Shown: piece after piece, positions 1 to 8,277 of the stretch
Layout of the letters: every line of letters begins with the position of its first letter
Numbering within the stretch: position 1 is the stretch's first letter
Source of the DNA: Candidatus Obscuribacterales bacterium
Lineage (GTDB): Bacteria; Cyanobacteriota; Vampirovibrionia; Obscuribacterales; Obscuribacteraceae
DNA length: 64,000 nt
Direction of reading: 5' to 3'
NCBI GenBank assembly: GCA_019746975.1
Contig: JAIERK010000117.1
Location: forward strand, 41,506-105,505
Made by a program: the position numbers and the translations under genes
Notes under the pieces: generated by a model
Database searches by the model: none
Told to the model about the DNA's origin: nothing
What the model saw: the letters and a program-made list of their open reading frames with translations, nothing else

Positions 1-10
1 AAACCTGCTA

Positions 11-592
11 ATGCATGACACCACCGGTAGAGACATCGCATCGAGAGTGTTTCAAACTATGGCTATGAGCCTGGCTCATAGTAAGCTCAAATTCGAGAAC
101 ACAAGTACCGGCGTAGGAAGTCTTACTGACGGAGAAGGCAACCGTCGGAGCTTCAATGGACTCGGATTGGATAGAATGGCGATGGTGCTTTCAAATTTAA
201 CAGACTCACCCAAAGCGGTGGTAATGGTTAACTCCGAGAGCGATCTGATCAAGCTGTTTTCAGATAATAAAGAGAAGTCCATGCCCCTCAGGTGCCAGCC
301 TAAAGGAAGCGCATTAGCGCACGTGTACAATCTTGTCGGGATTGAGCAAGGACCTCCTCTCAAGCTGCGCATACAGGATCACGGTGGTTTGACCGGCGAC
401 ATGTCGGATACCAAAACCGCTCTTAAGGATCTCTCAGAAGTCTTTGGTGACAGAGGTGAAGCAACGGTAATATTCGGTGGCAAAGAACCGCTCGATCCAA
501 AGAAAATCTACAAAATGGAAGACGGCAGCATAGCTGTTGATGAACAGGGCACCAAAGAATTTCTGGAGCGAAGAGAACGCGACGAGGATTGA
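11..592 (+). CDS. hypothetical protein, possibly 5'-truncated by the window edge
   Basis: I do not recognise this 193-residue protein. It is hydrophilic and mixed in charge, with no signal peptide or membrane segment, and ends in a charged tail (FLERRERDED). The frame is open to the window edge upstream of this ATG, so the true start may lie outside. No clear ribosome site can be judged with ten bases of upstream sequence. It converges on the secreted TPR gene, whose stop lies 73 bp away. Coding is supported by an uninterrupted frame and normal protein composition only. Confidence 0.6.
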   Translation: MHDTTGRDIASRVFQTMAMSLAHSKLKFENTSTGVGSLTDGEGNRRSFNGLGLDRMAMVLSNLTDSPKAVVMVNSESDLIKLFSDNKEKSMPLRCQPKGSALAHVYNLVGIEQGPPLKLRIQDHGGLTGDMSDTKTALKDLSEVFGDRGEATVIFGGKEPLDPKKIYKMEDGSIAVDEQGTKEFLERRERDED

Positions 593-665
593 TTGTAATC
601 TAAAACGAGTTGAACGCTGACTAGAATAAAACAGTTCGCGCGGTCGGGAGCAAGAGTAATCCTGC

Positions 666-2312
666 TCACCAACGCCTGATACTGGCGGGATTCTTTATAT
701 CATTAGGCTTAGCGACCGGTGAAACAAAAGGCGCATGATTCTTCTTATGCTCCAGTTTGTACCAACGCGCGGTAGTGACTCGCCCGTCATTAGCGCGCTG
801 CATTCTGAGCAGCCACGTATCGAAAGAGTCCACATCGACTGCGCAAATTTTTTCCTTGTTGGTTACGAGCAAAACTTTCCGAATACCTGAAGCAAGGTCG
901 GGAAGAATTACATCGAAAAGGTAAGAACGACCATTTACGTTAGCCCTGAAAGTAGGATGACCAGAACCATTCATAGAAAATGCGGCAGACTTTCCTTGCA
1001 CCATGAGCGGGAACCAACGATCTTCTGCATTGGTCACATTAGAGCCTATCTCGGCAGTCTCGAGGCACGACATTTCGGAAAAACACTCTTTGACAATTTT
1101 TGGAAGCACAGTTCTGTCATTGACTTCAAGCAAGGCGCCACGATTATTATCGTTGACGACAAGAAGCGCATCGGGATCGATTGCAAACCTCCCTCTTTGA
1201 GACACGAGCGGGACATGCTTTTTTTGGATGCCCGCCAACAACTTGGTCTGATCGATGCCCGCCTGCAGGCTGACTTGCTGAACACCCTCTTGCGCCTTCA
1301 GCTTCTTCAATTCCGAGTACTGGTGCCAAGCTTTGTTTTTTAACGGGTTCTGAGCATCAAATTTTTCAAAGAGCTCAAATGCCTTTCTATACGTATCGAC
1401 CGCCGCGTTCATCCTGTTCAACAGCTGATGGCAGCCTGCTTCGAGATATGTACACTCGGCGAGATATGGCTCGTAGCCTTCTTCCGCTAACTGGGCATTC
1501 AAGTCTTTCAAGTAAAAGACCGCACGTCCATAGTCTTCTTCATTAATGGACTTTAGCGCCTGTTTGTACAACGGAACTTCATCAAGAATTATCTCAGTAA
1601 CCTCCGTGCCGCCCTGTAAAGGCGGTGTCGATGATCCGCTCGAGTTCGCCTCAGGCTGGACAATCGGCGTTACAACCGACCCTTTATCCGGCGACTCCAG
1701 CGCCTTATCCGACGGCTTCTCTGCCTTGTCTGACGGCTCTGCCGACCTGTCCGAAGGTTCAGCCGGCTTGCCTACCGAACGAAGGAAAGATGGCACTGCT
1801 GAAGACTGCTCTACTGGCGGCTCTATTGGCGGCTCTATTGGCGGCTCCGATGAGGGCTCCGATGATTTCTTCGGTACACGCTTCGAAGATCGCTTTGACG
1901 AGCGTTCACCTGGTCGTGTCGTCGCCCCCTCTTCGGATCGTTCCTCTGAAGACCGCTCAGGTGAGTTAGCCGGCGCTCGCTTCTCAGACGGCTCCGCCGC
2001 TCCGTCGTACAAATCGTCGGACTTTTTTCTCGATTTCTTAGTCGGTTTCTTTGGTATGTACACTTCTTCCAGAGATGGAGGAGGTTCCTTGATGCGCCTC
2101 TTCTTGCTAGTTTCGCGTTCATCAAAATCGAAGTCCAGTTCTGACCTCTGCGCCAGCAACAATGGCGACGTCGCCCTGGTCGATGAACTGTCGAACTGGA
2201 CGTCCAGGCGCTGCCAATCTGCCGCCAAAGCGTTTTGAACACCTGAAACCATCATGCACAGCGTGACAGTAAGCATTCTGCGAAGTTTAATTTTCGAATC
2301 CCGCATAAACAT
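666..2312 (-). CDS. secreted Ser/Pro-rich protein with TPR-like segment
   Basis: This 548-residue protein begins with a basic region and hydrophobic stretch ending in ALA, which reads as a Sec signal peptide. Residues about 60-220 are low complexity, rich in Ser, Pro, Glu, Lys and Asp, with repeated motifs such as EPPIEPPIEPP and EPSDK. The DNA here carries 15-bp tandem units (about 1816-1850). Residues about 240-340 look like TPR helices (YKQALKSINEEDYGRAVFYL, then a YRKAFELFEKF helix). The last 180 residues are globular and unrecognised. The layout suggests an exported protein with a flexible linker and a binding module. M3 is an alternative start. Function is unknown. Confidence 0.75.
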   Translation of the reverse strand: MFMRDSKIKLRRMLTVTLCMMVSGVQNALAADWQRLDVQFDSSSTRATSPLLLAQRSELDFDFDERETSKKRRIKEPPPSLEEVYIPKKPTKKSRKKSDDLYDGAAEPSEKRAPANSPERSSEERSEEGATTRPGERSSKRSSKRVPKKSSEPSSEPPIEPPIEPPVEQSSAVPSFLRSVGKPAEPSDRSAEPSDKAEKPSDKALESPDKGSVVTPIVQPEANSSGSSTPPLQGGTEVTEIILDEVPLYKQALKSINEEDYGRAVFYLKDLNAQLAEEGYEPYLAECTYLEAGCHQLLNRMNAAVDTYRKAFELFEKFDAQNPLKNKAWHQYSELKKLKAQEGVQQVSLQAGIDQTKLLAGIQKKHVPLVSQRGRFAIDPDALLVVNDNNRGALLEVNDRTVLPKIVKECFSEMSCLETAEIGSNVTNAEDRWFPLMVQGKSAAFSMNGSGHPTFRANVNGRSYLFDVILPDLASGIRKVLLVTNKEKICAVDVDSFDTWLLRMQRANDGRVTTARWYKLEHKKNHAPFVSPVAKPNDIKNPASIRRW

Positions 2313-2646
2313 CCAGAAGATTGAGCCGCTTTGCCGCTACAACGCCCATACGTATCTGATTGAACCACTGAAGCTCATACAAATCAACAGTTAGCAATTA
2401 CTTGCCATTCTAATGAAGCAATAAAACTGCTTAGCATCATATCTCGCGGTTTCGCGAACCTGACAATAAGTGCTGAAATTTAAAGCCCTTATAGCGTTAT
2501 CGAAAAGAGCAAGGGACCGCTCTCAATTGCCCTGCCCATGACGCAAGCGCTCTCACGAGGCCTCTCCACGACAACAAAATCGTTGTGCACGTATACCTGC
2601 GCTAATCAGGACTCGACATCGATTACACAGTGCCTAAAGATTCAAG
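2313..2646. other. intergenic region, no supported gene
   Basis: This stretch lies between the start of the secreted Ser/Pro-rich gene and the end of the aminotransferase gene, both on the minus strand. It should hold the promoter of the former, but I see no convincing -35/-10 pair and no strong hairpin. Short frames here lack ribosome sites. Confidence 0.4.
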
Positions 2647-3936
2647 CTACTCGGATGCAATGCGATCGAGAACCTTCAGGCATCGATCGATTTCGTCATA
2701 TGTGTTGTAGTGAACAGCACCAACGCGCACTAACCCGCCAAGCTCTTCCAAACCAAGGAGCTCTGTCAATTGAAGAGCATAGAAGTTGCCGTTCCATACA
2801 AAGATACCGTCTTTTGCCAACTGTTCTGCTACTTTCAACGGCGAATGTGCCTTCACGACCAATCCGAAGGTCGGTGTGCGCCAGTTGAGCCGCGTCGACT
2901 CCAATTCGGAAATTCCAAAGAGTTTGATTCCAGAGATGTTCTTCACACCAGCGATCATCCGCTCTGAGAGCGATTTTTCGTAGTTCTTAATCAGCTCCAT
3001 GGCAGTCAATAGTTGGTGCCTTCGGCTCTCGCCCTTGCTTGAACTTGCAGCAGCACCGATGCTCGCAAGATAATCGATACCTGCAACCAGCCCCGCTATT
3101 GATTCGAAACTCTGGGTGCCTGTTTCCCAACAGAAGGGATGATTCGAGTCTGCCGGTCTGACCTTGTACGGAAGCAAGCGACTGAGCAATTCTTTCTTAC
3201 CATATACGACTCCCAGATGGGGCGCGAAGAACTTATAAGGAGAACAGGCGAGAAAATCGCAGTCCAACTCGCGCACATCGATCGGACCGTGGGGAGCATA
3301 GTGCACCGCATCGATGTAAACGATCGCACCAACCTCGTGAGCCATCGCAACTATTCGCTTAACGTCGTTGATTGTGCCAACCGCATTTGACGCATAACCG
3401 ACCGCGACAATCTTGGTGCGCTTATTCAGCTTTGTCGCAAACTCGTCCATATCAAGGGTGCAATCCGACTCCCGAATTCCGATGGCATGAACCACCGCGC
3501 CTCGCTCCTCAAGCGCTTTCCAGGGAGCAACGTTGGCGTCATGATCCAACACTGTTGTTATCACTTCGTCACCAGGTTGCAGATCCCTCCCCAGGGCTCG
3601 GCTAAAGGAAAACGTCAATGACGTCATGTTTGCGCCGAAGACGATTTCCGCAGAAGAGCAGCCCAGGAGGTCAGCCATCGCTTTGCGACCTTGCTCGATA
3701 ATCTCATCGGTTTCTTGACTCGTGACGAAGCAGCCGCCGGTGTTGGCGTTGCTGGCACTGTAATAGCTAGACACCGCGTCGATAACTTGCTGCGGTACTT
3801 GAGTGCCGCCGGGCCCATCAAGGAAGGCAGCCGGCAGGCCGTTGACGCTTCTTGTCAGCGCAGGGAAATGCTTGCGAACGGCTAACTTTTGTAATACTTC
3901 CATTGCGGTGCTCTTTGTCGATGCTGTTGCTGACAT
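2647..3936 (-). CDS. class V aminotransferase, cysteine desulfurase-like (VC1184-type)
   Basis: This is a PLP-dependent fold-type I enzyme of 429 residues. The PLP lysine sits in SPYKFFAPHLGVVYG, and the HDAN motif (DHDANVAPW) and the IDAVHYAPHG segment match the cysteine desulfurase-like class V subfamily often named after VC1184. Members resemble SufS/CsdA, but their substrate is generally unproven, so true desulfurase activity is not claimed. I start at the ATG preceded by AAGGAATT (product begins MSATASTK) rather than at an ATG 24 codons upstream that has no ribosome site. It is cytosolic. It is transcribed divergently from the acidic protein gene at 4353. Confidence 0.88.
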   Translation of the reverse strand: MSATASTKSTAMEVLQKLAVRKHFPALTRSVNGLPAAFLDGPGGTQVPQQVIDAVSSYYSASNANTGGCFVTSQETDEIIEQGRKAMADLLGCSSAEIVFGANMTSLTFSFSRALGRDLQPGDEVITTVLDHDANVAPWKALEERGAVVHAIGIRESDCTLDMDEFATKLNKRTKIVAVGYASNAVGTINDVKRIVAMAHEVGAIVYIDAVHYAPHGPIDVRELDCDFLACSPYKFFAPHLGVVYGKKELLSRLLPYKVRPADSNHPFCWETGTQSFESIAGLVAGIDYLASIGAAASSSKGESRRHQLLTAMELIKNYEKSLSERMIAGVKNISGIKLFGISELESTRLNWRTPTFGLVVKAHSPLKVAEQLAKDGIFVWNGNFYALQLTELLGLEELGGLVRVGAVHYNTYDEIDRCLKVLDRIASE

Positions 3937-4352
3937 GGCGAATTCCTTTATCAGTCGATAAACGGTCAGTGCACAAGGATAGTGGATAAGCACTTGTCTG
4001 ACATTCAACTAATAAACTTATTAGGCAACATTTGCGTGATCGCCAGCAACGACTGTAGAAATGCGAATAGACAGACAGATTTTGAAGTTCTCTCGGACCT
4101 GAAGGACGAGGCTTTTCGGTGCATTCGGTAATCAACAGTTGTCAGACTCTGCCTGCCCGCCGTTGTTCTGCTTTCTTAGAGGGTGCTCTGTTGATTACAG
4201 TCAAGTGCCACCATAATCAACACCATAATCGGCACCACTGGCGGTGATTCACATGGAAGACTGCATCGATTACTCACAAGTTTGCGTTCCAACAGATAGT
4301 CCACGGCTGCGTTTACTGGCACCATATCGGTAATCGCACGGAGGATAACTAA
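3937..4352. other. divergent intergenic region with promoter space
   Basis: This separates the minus-strand aminotransferase from the plus-strand acidic protein gene, so promoters for both should lie here. A short imperfect direct repeat, CCATAATC-type, occurs at about 4208-4235. The right end carries a strong ribosome site (GGAGG at 4341-4345) for the gene at 4353. I see no gene. Confidence 0.4.
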
Positions 4353-5030
4353 ATGAGCGAATCGACTGCAAGGAATGTAGAGTTTATAAATAATTGGAAT
4401 GGAGCCGCACCGACAGATATAACGAATAAATTTTTCGAGGACATCATGGACGATTTCGACATGGAGACATCGAGCGACGATGACTCTGCAATAGCACTTC
4501 ATGATGAGACAGAATCCGACGAGCAGTTCACATGTCTCGATGACGGCGGAAAACTCAAAGAAATGAAGGAAAAAGTCAAACCACCGCTCACTCGCCTGGA
4601 AGCGCACGTATTGCGAGGGCTTGCGCACGCATTGTCAGCCGCGGATGGCGAGAAGGTAGAAGAGATGCTTGGTATTCTAGCGGAGCACCCAGGCAGCATT
4701 AGACGAGTACTCGAGGAGCTGAAGCACATCAAAGAGGCGTCTGATGACCTGAAGACACTGAACGTCAGCTGGGAACAGGGAACCGATCGAAACAATCAAC
4801 AATTCGTTCGACTAATCATGCGCAGAAACGAGTCAAAGAGCAGCAATGTCCAAGTGGTCATCGGAAGCGACGGACGAAATCAGGCTGTTCGTATCCAGTC
4901 CGGTGGCAATCCAGAAAATTTGTCTATGTCGACCGGACTGGAGGCAGTTAGACCAATTGAAGCTATGAGGCAGCTCAGCGTAAAGCAAGAACTCCTTCGC
5001 GAAGCAACAGAACGTGGACGTCGTCCGTAA
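4353..5030 (+). CDS. hypothetical acidic protein
   Basis: This 225-residue protein is not recognised. Its first third is strongly acidic (DIMDDFDMETSSDDDSAIAL). A helical middle (about residues 75-135) is followed by a segment that looks like beta strands (VRLIMRRNES, VQVVIGSDGR). There is no signal peptide or membrane segment. The start follows CGGAGGATAACTAA, a strong ribosome site. The oxygenase-like gene begins 43 bp after the stop on the same strand, so the two are probably co-transcribed and may act together. Confidence 0.72.
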   Translation: MSESTARNVEFINNWNGAAPTDITNKFFEDIMDDFDMETSSDDDSAIALHDETESDEQFTCLDDGGKLKEMKEKVKPPLTRLEAHVLRGLAHALSAADGEKVEEMLGILAEHPGSIRRVLEELKHIKEASDDLKTLNVSWEQGTDRNNQQFVRLIMRRNESKSSNVQVVIGSDGRNQAVRIQSGGNPENLSMSTGLEAVRPIEAMRQLSVKQELLREATERGRRP

Positions 5031-5073
5031 GCAAAAGCACCTCAGAATTAGATCAGTAGTGAGAGAACCAATT

Positions 5074-5724
5074 ATGTTAACTGCACATGGTTTGTTAAAC
5101 ATAGAAAAAGCACCGGTATCATCACTGGTTGACGCAATCAATTCAGGCGTGTTCGACAGCGAATCACCAGGTTTTATCCCCTTCCAGAAAGATAGCTGGG
5201 AGGGGTGGTGCATCAATGGATCTCGCTTGTCGCATTTTGAACAAGATGCTCCTGTATACGATTTAGAATCGGGGAACTGCGACGATGTAATGTCTTTTCC
5301 CGAAGTTACTCGAATTGTTGAAGCGATATATGGGGAGATCTGCGCGATTCGACTCCTACGGCTTGCGCCGGACGGCTTCGTCGACTTGCACATCGACGAT
5401 TATGAGAAGTTCGGCAAGCACGATTGGCAATACATGCGGAAAGTGCATGTACCGATCATTACGAATGAGTACTGCAGAAATTTCGACAAGAACAACGATG
5501 GATTCTCTTCATATTGGATGCAGCCCGGACAATATTGGTTTTTGGATGGTACAAAGTTTCACGGTGCGTGCAACTTCGGTGATACCGATCGATGGCACCT
5601 TGTAATAGAAGTACTGCCTCACGAGAATTTGCTGGAGCTGGTTGCTCCCACGAAATCAACAGACGACTGCAAAAGTGTCAGCGCACTACTAAGTAAACTC
5701 ACACCGGTCGGTCTGTTCAAATAA
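5074..5724 (+). CDS. aspartyl/asparaginyl beta-hydroxylase-like 2OG-Fe(II) oxygenase
   Basis: This 216-residue protein carries the iron-binding pattern of the Asp/Asn beta-hydroxylase family. An HxD motif lies in DLHIDDYEKFG, followed by the strand KVHVPIITN. The distal part, FLDGTKFHGACNFGDTDRWH, supplies the second His and the conserved Arg expected to bind 2-oxoglutarate. Family members hydroxylate Asp, Asn or related residues, or serve natural-product pathways; the substrate here is unknown. I chose the ATG at 5074, which follows GAGAG. An in-frame ATG at 5014 would overlap the preceding gene by 17 nt. The acidic protein just upstream is a possible partner or substrate, which is inference only. 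Confidence 0.75.
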   Translation: MLTAHGLLNIEKAPVSSLVDAINSGVFDSESPGFIPFQKDSWEGWCINGSRLSHFEQDAPVYDLESGNCDDVMSFPEVTRIVEAIYGEICAIRLLRLAPDGFVDLHIDDYEKFGKHDWQYMRKVHVPIITNEYCRNFDKNNDGFSSYWMQPGQYWFLDGTKFHGACNFGDTDRWHLVIEVLPHENLLELVAPTKSTDDCKSVSALLSKLTPVGLFK

Positions 5725-5782
5725 CAGCGTGAAGTGAAACGATTCATCATTCTGATAGACGGGAGCCGGAACTGGAATCTAT

Positions 5783-5951
5783 AGCAACGGAATCCTTGTC
5801 GCAAAATAATCCTTGCAGCAACAGGAACTTGTAGCAAAAGAATCCTGCAGCAACAGATCCTCGCAGCAACAGATCCTTGCAGCAGCAGATCCTTGCAGCA
5901 GCAGATCCTTGCAGCAGCAGATCCTTGCAGCAACAGATCCTTGTAGTAACC
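5783..5951. repeat. 16-bp tandem repeat, about 8 clear plus 2 degenerate copies
   Basis: Eight contiguous 16-bp units run from 5817 to 5944, with consensus AGCARCAGATCCTTGC (R is A or G). Units five to seven are identical. Two more diverged units precede them from about 5783 and a partial one follows. The 16-bp period is not a multiple of three, and the region lies between genes, so it is not coding. It sits about 100 bp upstream of the nested palindrome before the MarR-GNAT gene. Uniform edge-to-edge units exclude a CRISPR array. Confidence 0.9.
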
Positions 5952-6050
5952 GGCTAGAGGAAACAGCTCGCGCCTACTTCTCAGTGGCGTTCGATGAATC
6001 TTCACAGTTTTATTAACGAGACTTGACTAAATGATCCTCTGGTTATAAAG

Positions 6051-6088
6051 TGTAAGCAGTTACGTAAGTACTTACGTAAATCCTTACA
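6051..6088. promoter_or_regulatory. nested palindromic operator, probable MarR autoregulatory site
   Basis: A perfect 20-bp palindrome, TTACGTAAGTACTTACGTAA, occupies 6060-6079. A further inverted pair, TGTAAG (6051-6056) and CTTACA (6083-6088), is centred on exactly the same point. The site thus holds four GTAAG-type half-sites with dyad symmetry over 38 bp. It ends 20 bp before the ATG of the MarR-GNAT gene. MarR dimers bind palindromes of 16-20 bp, so two dimers could bind here. Just upstream, TTGACT (6024-6029) and TATAAA (6044-6049) resemble promoter boxes but with a short 14-bp spacer. Autoregulation is inferred. Confidence 0.75.
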
Positions 6089-6108
6089 TATTCAGAGGGA
6101 GATGCGTC

Positions 6109-7101
6109 ATGGATGATTATCTTGACCGCTTAGGAAGCCTGGCTCTAGGCAGCCGGTTAAAGAGAATGTCAGAGCGCTTGGGGCAAGAAGTAGCTCAAAT
6201 CTATACAAAAGCCGGTATTGATTTTGAGCCGAAATGGTTTCCTGTTTTTCGCTTACTTGCTGAACATCAGGTCGCATCGGTTACAGATGTAGCTTCGTTA
6301 GTCGGCATTACGCACCCTGCAGTCAATCAGGTAGCGCAAGAGCTTTCGAAAGCCGGTTTAATCACGTCCGCCTCAGACAAGGCCGACGGACGCAAGCGTC
6401 TTCTCTCATTGTCGCCGAAAGGGATGCGGCTCGCGGCGCAGTTGGAGCCGGTCTGGCAAGCAGTCCACTGCGCAATTTCGGACTTGTTCGAAGAGGCTGA
6501 TATGAGTCTCTTAAATGCTGTCGCCACCGCAGAGAGTGCTATGGATCGAAAAGGTCTACTCGCTCGGTATGACGAGATGTCTTCAGTGTTGAAAAGCTCC
6601 AAGCCGGAAGTCATCGAGTTCTTACCGGAGTATTCAAGTCATTTTGTGAGGCTCAATCGCGCTTGGATTGAAAAAATCTTTCGAGTGGAAGAGTCAGACC
6701 TGAAGTTGTTCTCCAACCCGCAACTAATCGTTGACAATGGCGGATTCATCTTCTTTGTCCGAATTGGTTCAAAAATCGTCGGCACGTGTGCCCTTATCAA
6801 AGTAGACGACAGCACTTTTGAGTTGGCAAAAATGGCTGTGGACGAAGCATATAGAGGAATGAGCCTGGGAAACCTGCTTCTTGAAGCGTCTGTAGCACGC
6901 GCCGAAAAAGTCGGAGCGAAATCGGTCATCCTCGAGACAAATAGAAAACTCAAGGCAGCAGTAAAGCTCTATAACAAGTTTGGCTTTAAACTTGTGGAGA
7001 CTGCTCATTCGACTTATGAGCGCGTTGACCTGACAATGAAGCTGGATCTGACTCAACGTACATTGGTCAAGCCATCGCAATCACCAATCACACAGGCATA
7101 A
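6109..7101 (+). CDS. MarR-type regulator fused to GNAT acetyltransferase
   Basis: This 330-residue protein has two parts. Residues about 15-150 form a MarR winged helix: VTDVASLVGITHPAVNQVAQ is the recognition helix region and KADGRKRLLSLSPKG the wing. Residues about 165-315 form a GNAT domain, with the acetyl-CoA loop near YRGMSLGNLLLEASVARAEK and the final NRKLKAAVKLYNKFGF motif. This domain order is known in bacteria. Such proteins are thought to couple gene control to acetylation, but substrates are rarely known. The start follows GAGGGAGATGCGTC. The PhzF-like gene begins 15 bp after the stop, so the two form an operon, probably controlled by the palindrome upstream. Confidence 0.92.
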   Translation: MDDYLDRLGSLALGSRLKRMSERLGQEVAQIYTKAGIDFEPKWFPVFRLLAEHQVASVTDVASLVGITHPAVNQVAQELSKAGLITSASDKADGRKRLLSLSPKGMRLAAQLEPVWQAVHCAISDLFEEADMSLLNAVATAESAMDRKGLLARYDEMSSVLKSSKPEVIEFLPEYSSHFVRLNRAWIEKIFRVEESDLKLFSNPQLIVDNGGFIFFVRIGSKIVGTCALIKVDDSTFELAKMAVDEAYRGMSLGNLLLEASVARAEKVGAKSVILETNRKLKAAVKLYNKFGFKLVETAHSTYERVDLTMKLDLTQRTLVKPSQSPITQA

Positions 7102-7116
7102 TCAGAGGAGTTCATC

Positions 7117-8019
7117 ATGTCAATTTTTCTTGTCGATGCATTCACCAATGAGCGATTCGCCGGCAATCGCGCGGGTGTAGTCCTCGATCCCGAAGGCTAC
7201 TCGAAAGACACCAAGCAAAAAATCGCCGCAGAGCTTAATGCGCCAGAAACAGTCTTTGCCTACAAGATAGGTATAGATCTGTACCGCGCCGAATACTTTA
7301 CACCGAGCACCGAAATTGAATTTTGCGGTCATGCCACCATCGCATTGTTTTACACACTCGCAAAGCTAGGAAAGATTGGAAGCAGTAGCAACGGCACCAG
7401 TCACGCCACCATCGAAACAAAAGCCGGTACATTTCCTATCACCGTTTCGAAAGGCGATGACGACGACTTCATCGTCACGATGAGACAGACAACCTCAGAG
7501 TTCGCTACACCGCCCTGCACCGTCGAGCAAGCCGCCTCCGCACTGCGCTTGCCCAAGGCTGCAATTGACCCGAAATATCCCATCGGTCTCGCCCGGACGG
7601 GCAACTGGCACCTGATCATCTGCTTGAAAAACCAGGATTTTCTGCACGAAATTGATTATGATTCCGCCGCACTTTCCGAGATTCTAGAGGCTGCTAATGC
7701 AGTTACCGCCCACGTCTTCTGTGCAGGAAATGCAGGAACCTATCATGCCCGTAACTTCGGGCCGACAATCGGCATTCCGGAAGATCCCGCTACTGGCTCT
7801 GCGGCAGGAGCATTCGCAGCTTATCTTGTCCGTGAGGGACTTATCCCTGATGGTGACCATAAAATCGAGATTGTCCAGGGTGAGAAGATGGGAAGGGTAA
7901 GTCATATCTGGCTTCGCATCGTCTGTGCCGACCGGGTCTTACAACAAGTTGAAATTAGTGGTTCTGCCGTCATCAGTTTCCAACTCATTTCCGCGCCCGT
8001 TCTGGTTGCAGCACCTTAA
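7117..8019 (+). CDS. PhzF family isomerase/epimerase-like protein
   Basis: This 300-residue protein matches the PhzF/diaminopimelate-epimerase fold. It opens with VDAFTNERFAGNRAGVV, carries the catalytic Glu in NAPETVFA, the CGHATIA motif, and the DPATGSAAGAFAAYL motif near the C-terminus. PhzF itself isomerises a dihydro-anthranilate in phenazine synthesis. Most homologues, including this one, lie outside phenazine clusters and have unknown substrates. No other phenazine genes are present. The ribosome site AGAGGAG is clear. It lies directly downstream of the MarR-GNAT gene, so the regulator probably senses a compound linked to this enzyme. Confidence 0.92.
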   Translation: MSIFLVDAFTNERFAGNRAGVVLDPEGYSKDTKQKIAAELNAPETVFAYKIGIDLYRAEYFTPSTEIEFCGHATIALFYTLAKLGKIGSSSNGTSHATIETKAGTFPITVSKGDDDDFIVTMRQTTSEFATPPCTVEQAASALRLPKAAIDPKYPIGLARTGNWHLIICLKNQDFLHEIDYDSAALSEILEAANAVTAHVFCAGNAGTYHARNFGPTIGIPEDPATGSAAGAFAAYLVREGLIPDGDHKIEIVQGEKMGRVSHIWLRIVCADRVLQQVEISGSAVISFQLISAPVLVAAP

Positions 8020-8109
8020 GACCGTGCAAATAGGCTGGCGAACGACCCCACACTGCTCCATTGTCGATTCGGTGCCACGGCGCTAGCATCGTATCAAGGG
8101 AGAACACCA

Positions 8110-8277
8110 ATGAGATACATCCTCTTATCGATAGCCGCAATTGTCATAGTCACGATCCTGACGATTATTCTCGTACCTATGGCTTCGCTTTTAACCTTCT
8201 ATTATTGGGACGACCTACGCCTTGGCTTTAAGCCTTCTATTCTTAGGTCGGTATCGCGATCGCGGCTTATGATTTGA
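8110..8277 (+). CDS. small single-pass membrane protein
   Basis: A 55-residue frame starts with ATG at 8110 after AAGGGAGA, a good ribosome site. The product begins MRYILLSIAAIVIVTILTII, one strong membrane helix, followed by a short basic tail ending SRSRLMI. Its last 63 bp overlap the 3' end of the helicase gene on the other strand. It is too short to assign a family. The ribosome site and the hydrophobic helix support it; the antisense overlap counts against it. Confidence 0.45.
   Translation: MRYILLSIAAIVIVTILTIILVPMASLLTFYYWDDLRLGFKPSILRSVSRSRLMI

Noticed and set aside
1546..2238. 230-residue plus-strand frame opposite the Ser/Pro-rich gene
   Set aside because: It is an antisense shadow of a repetitive, biased region. 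The minus-strand product has a signal peptide and TPR-like helices.
5817..5944. CRISPR array
   Set aside because: The units are edge-to-edge with a 16-bp period and no spacers, and no cas genes are present.
7117..8019. Phenazine biosynthesis cluster
   Set aside because: Only a PhzF-like gene is present, without other phz genes; the family is broad and mostly of unknown substrate.
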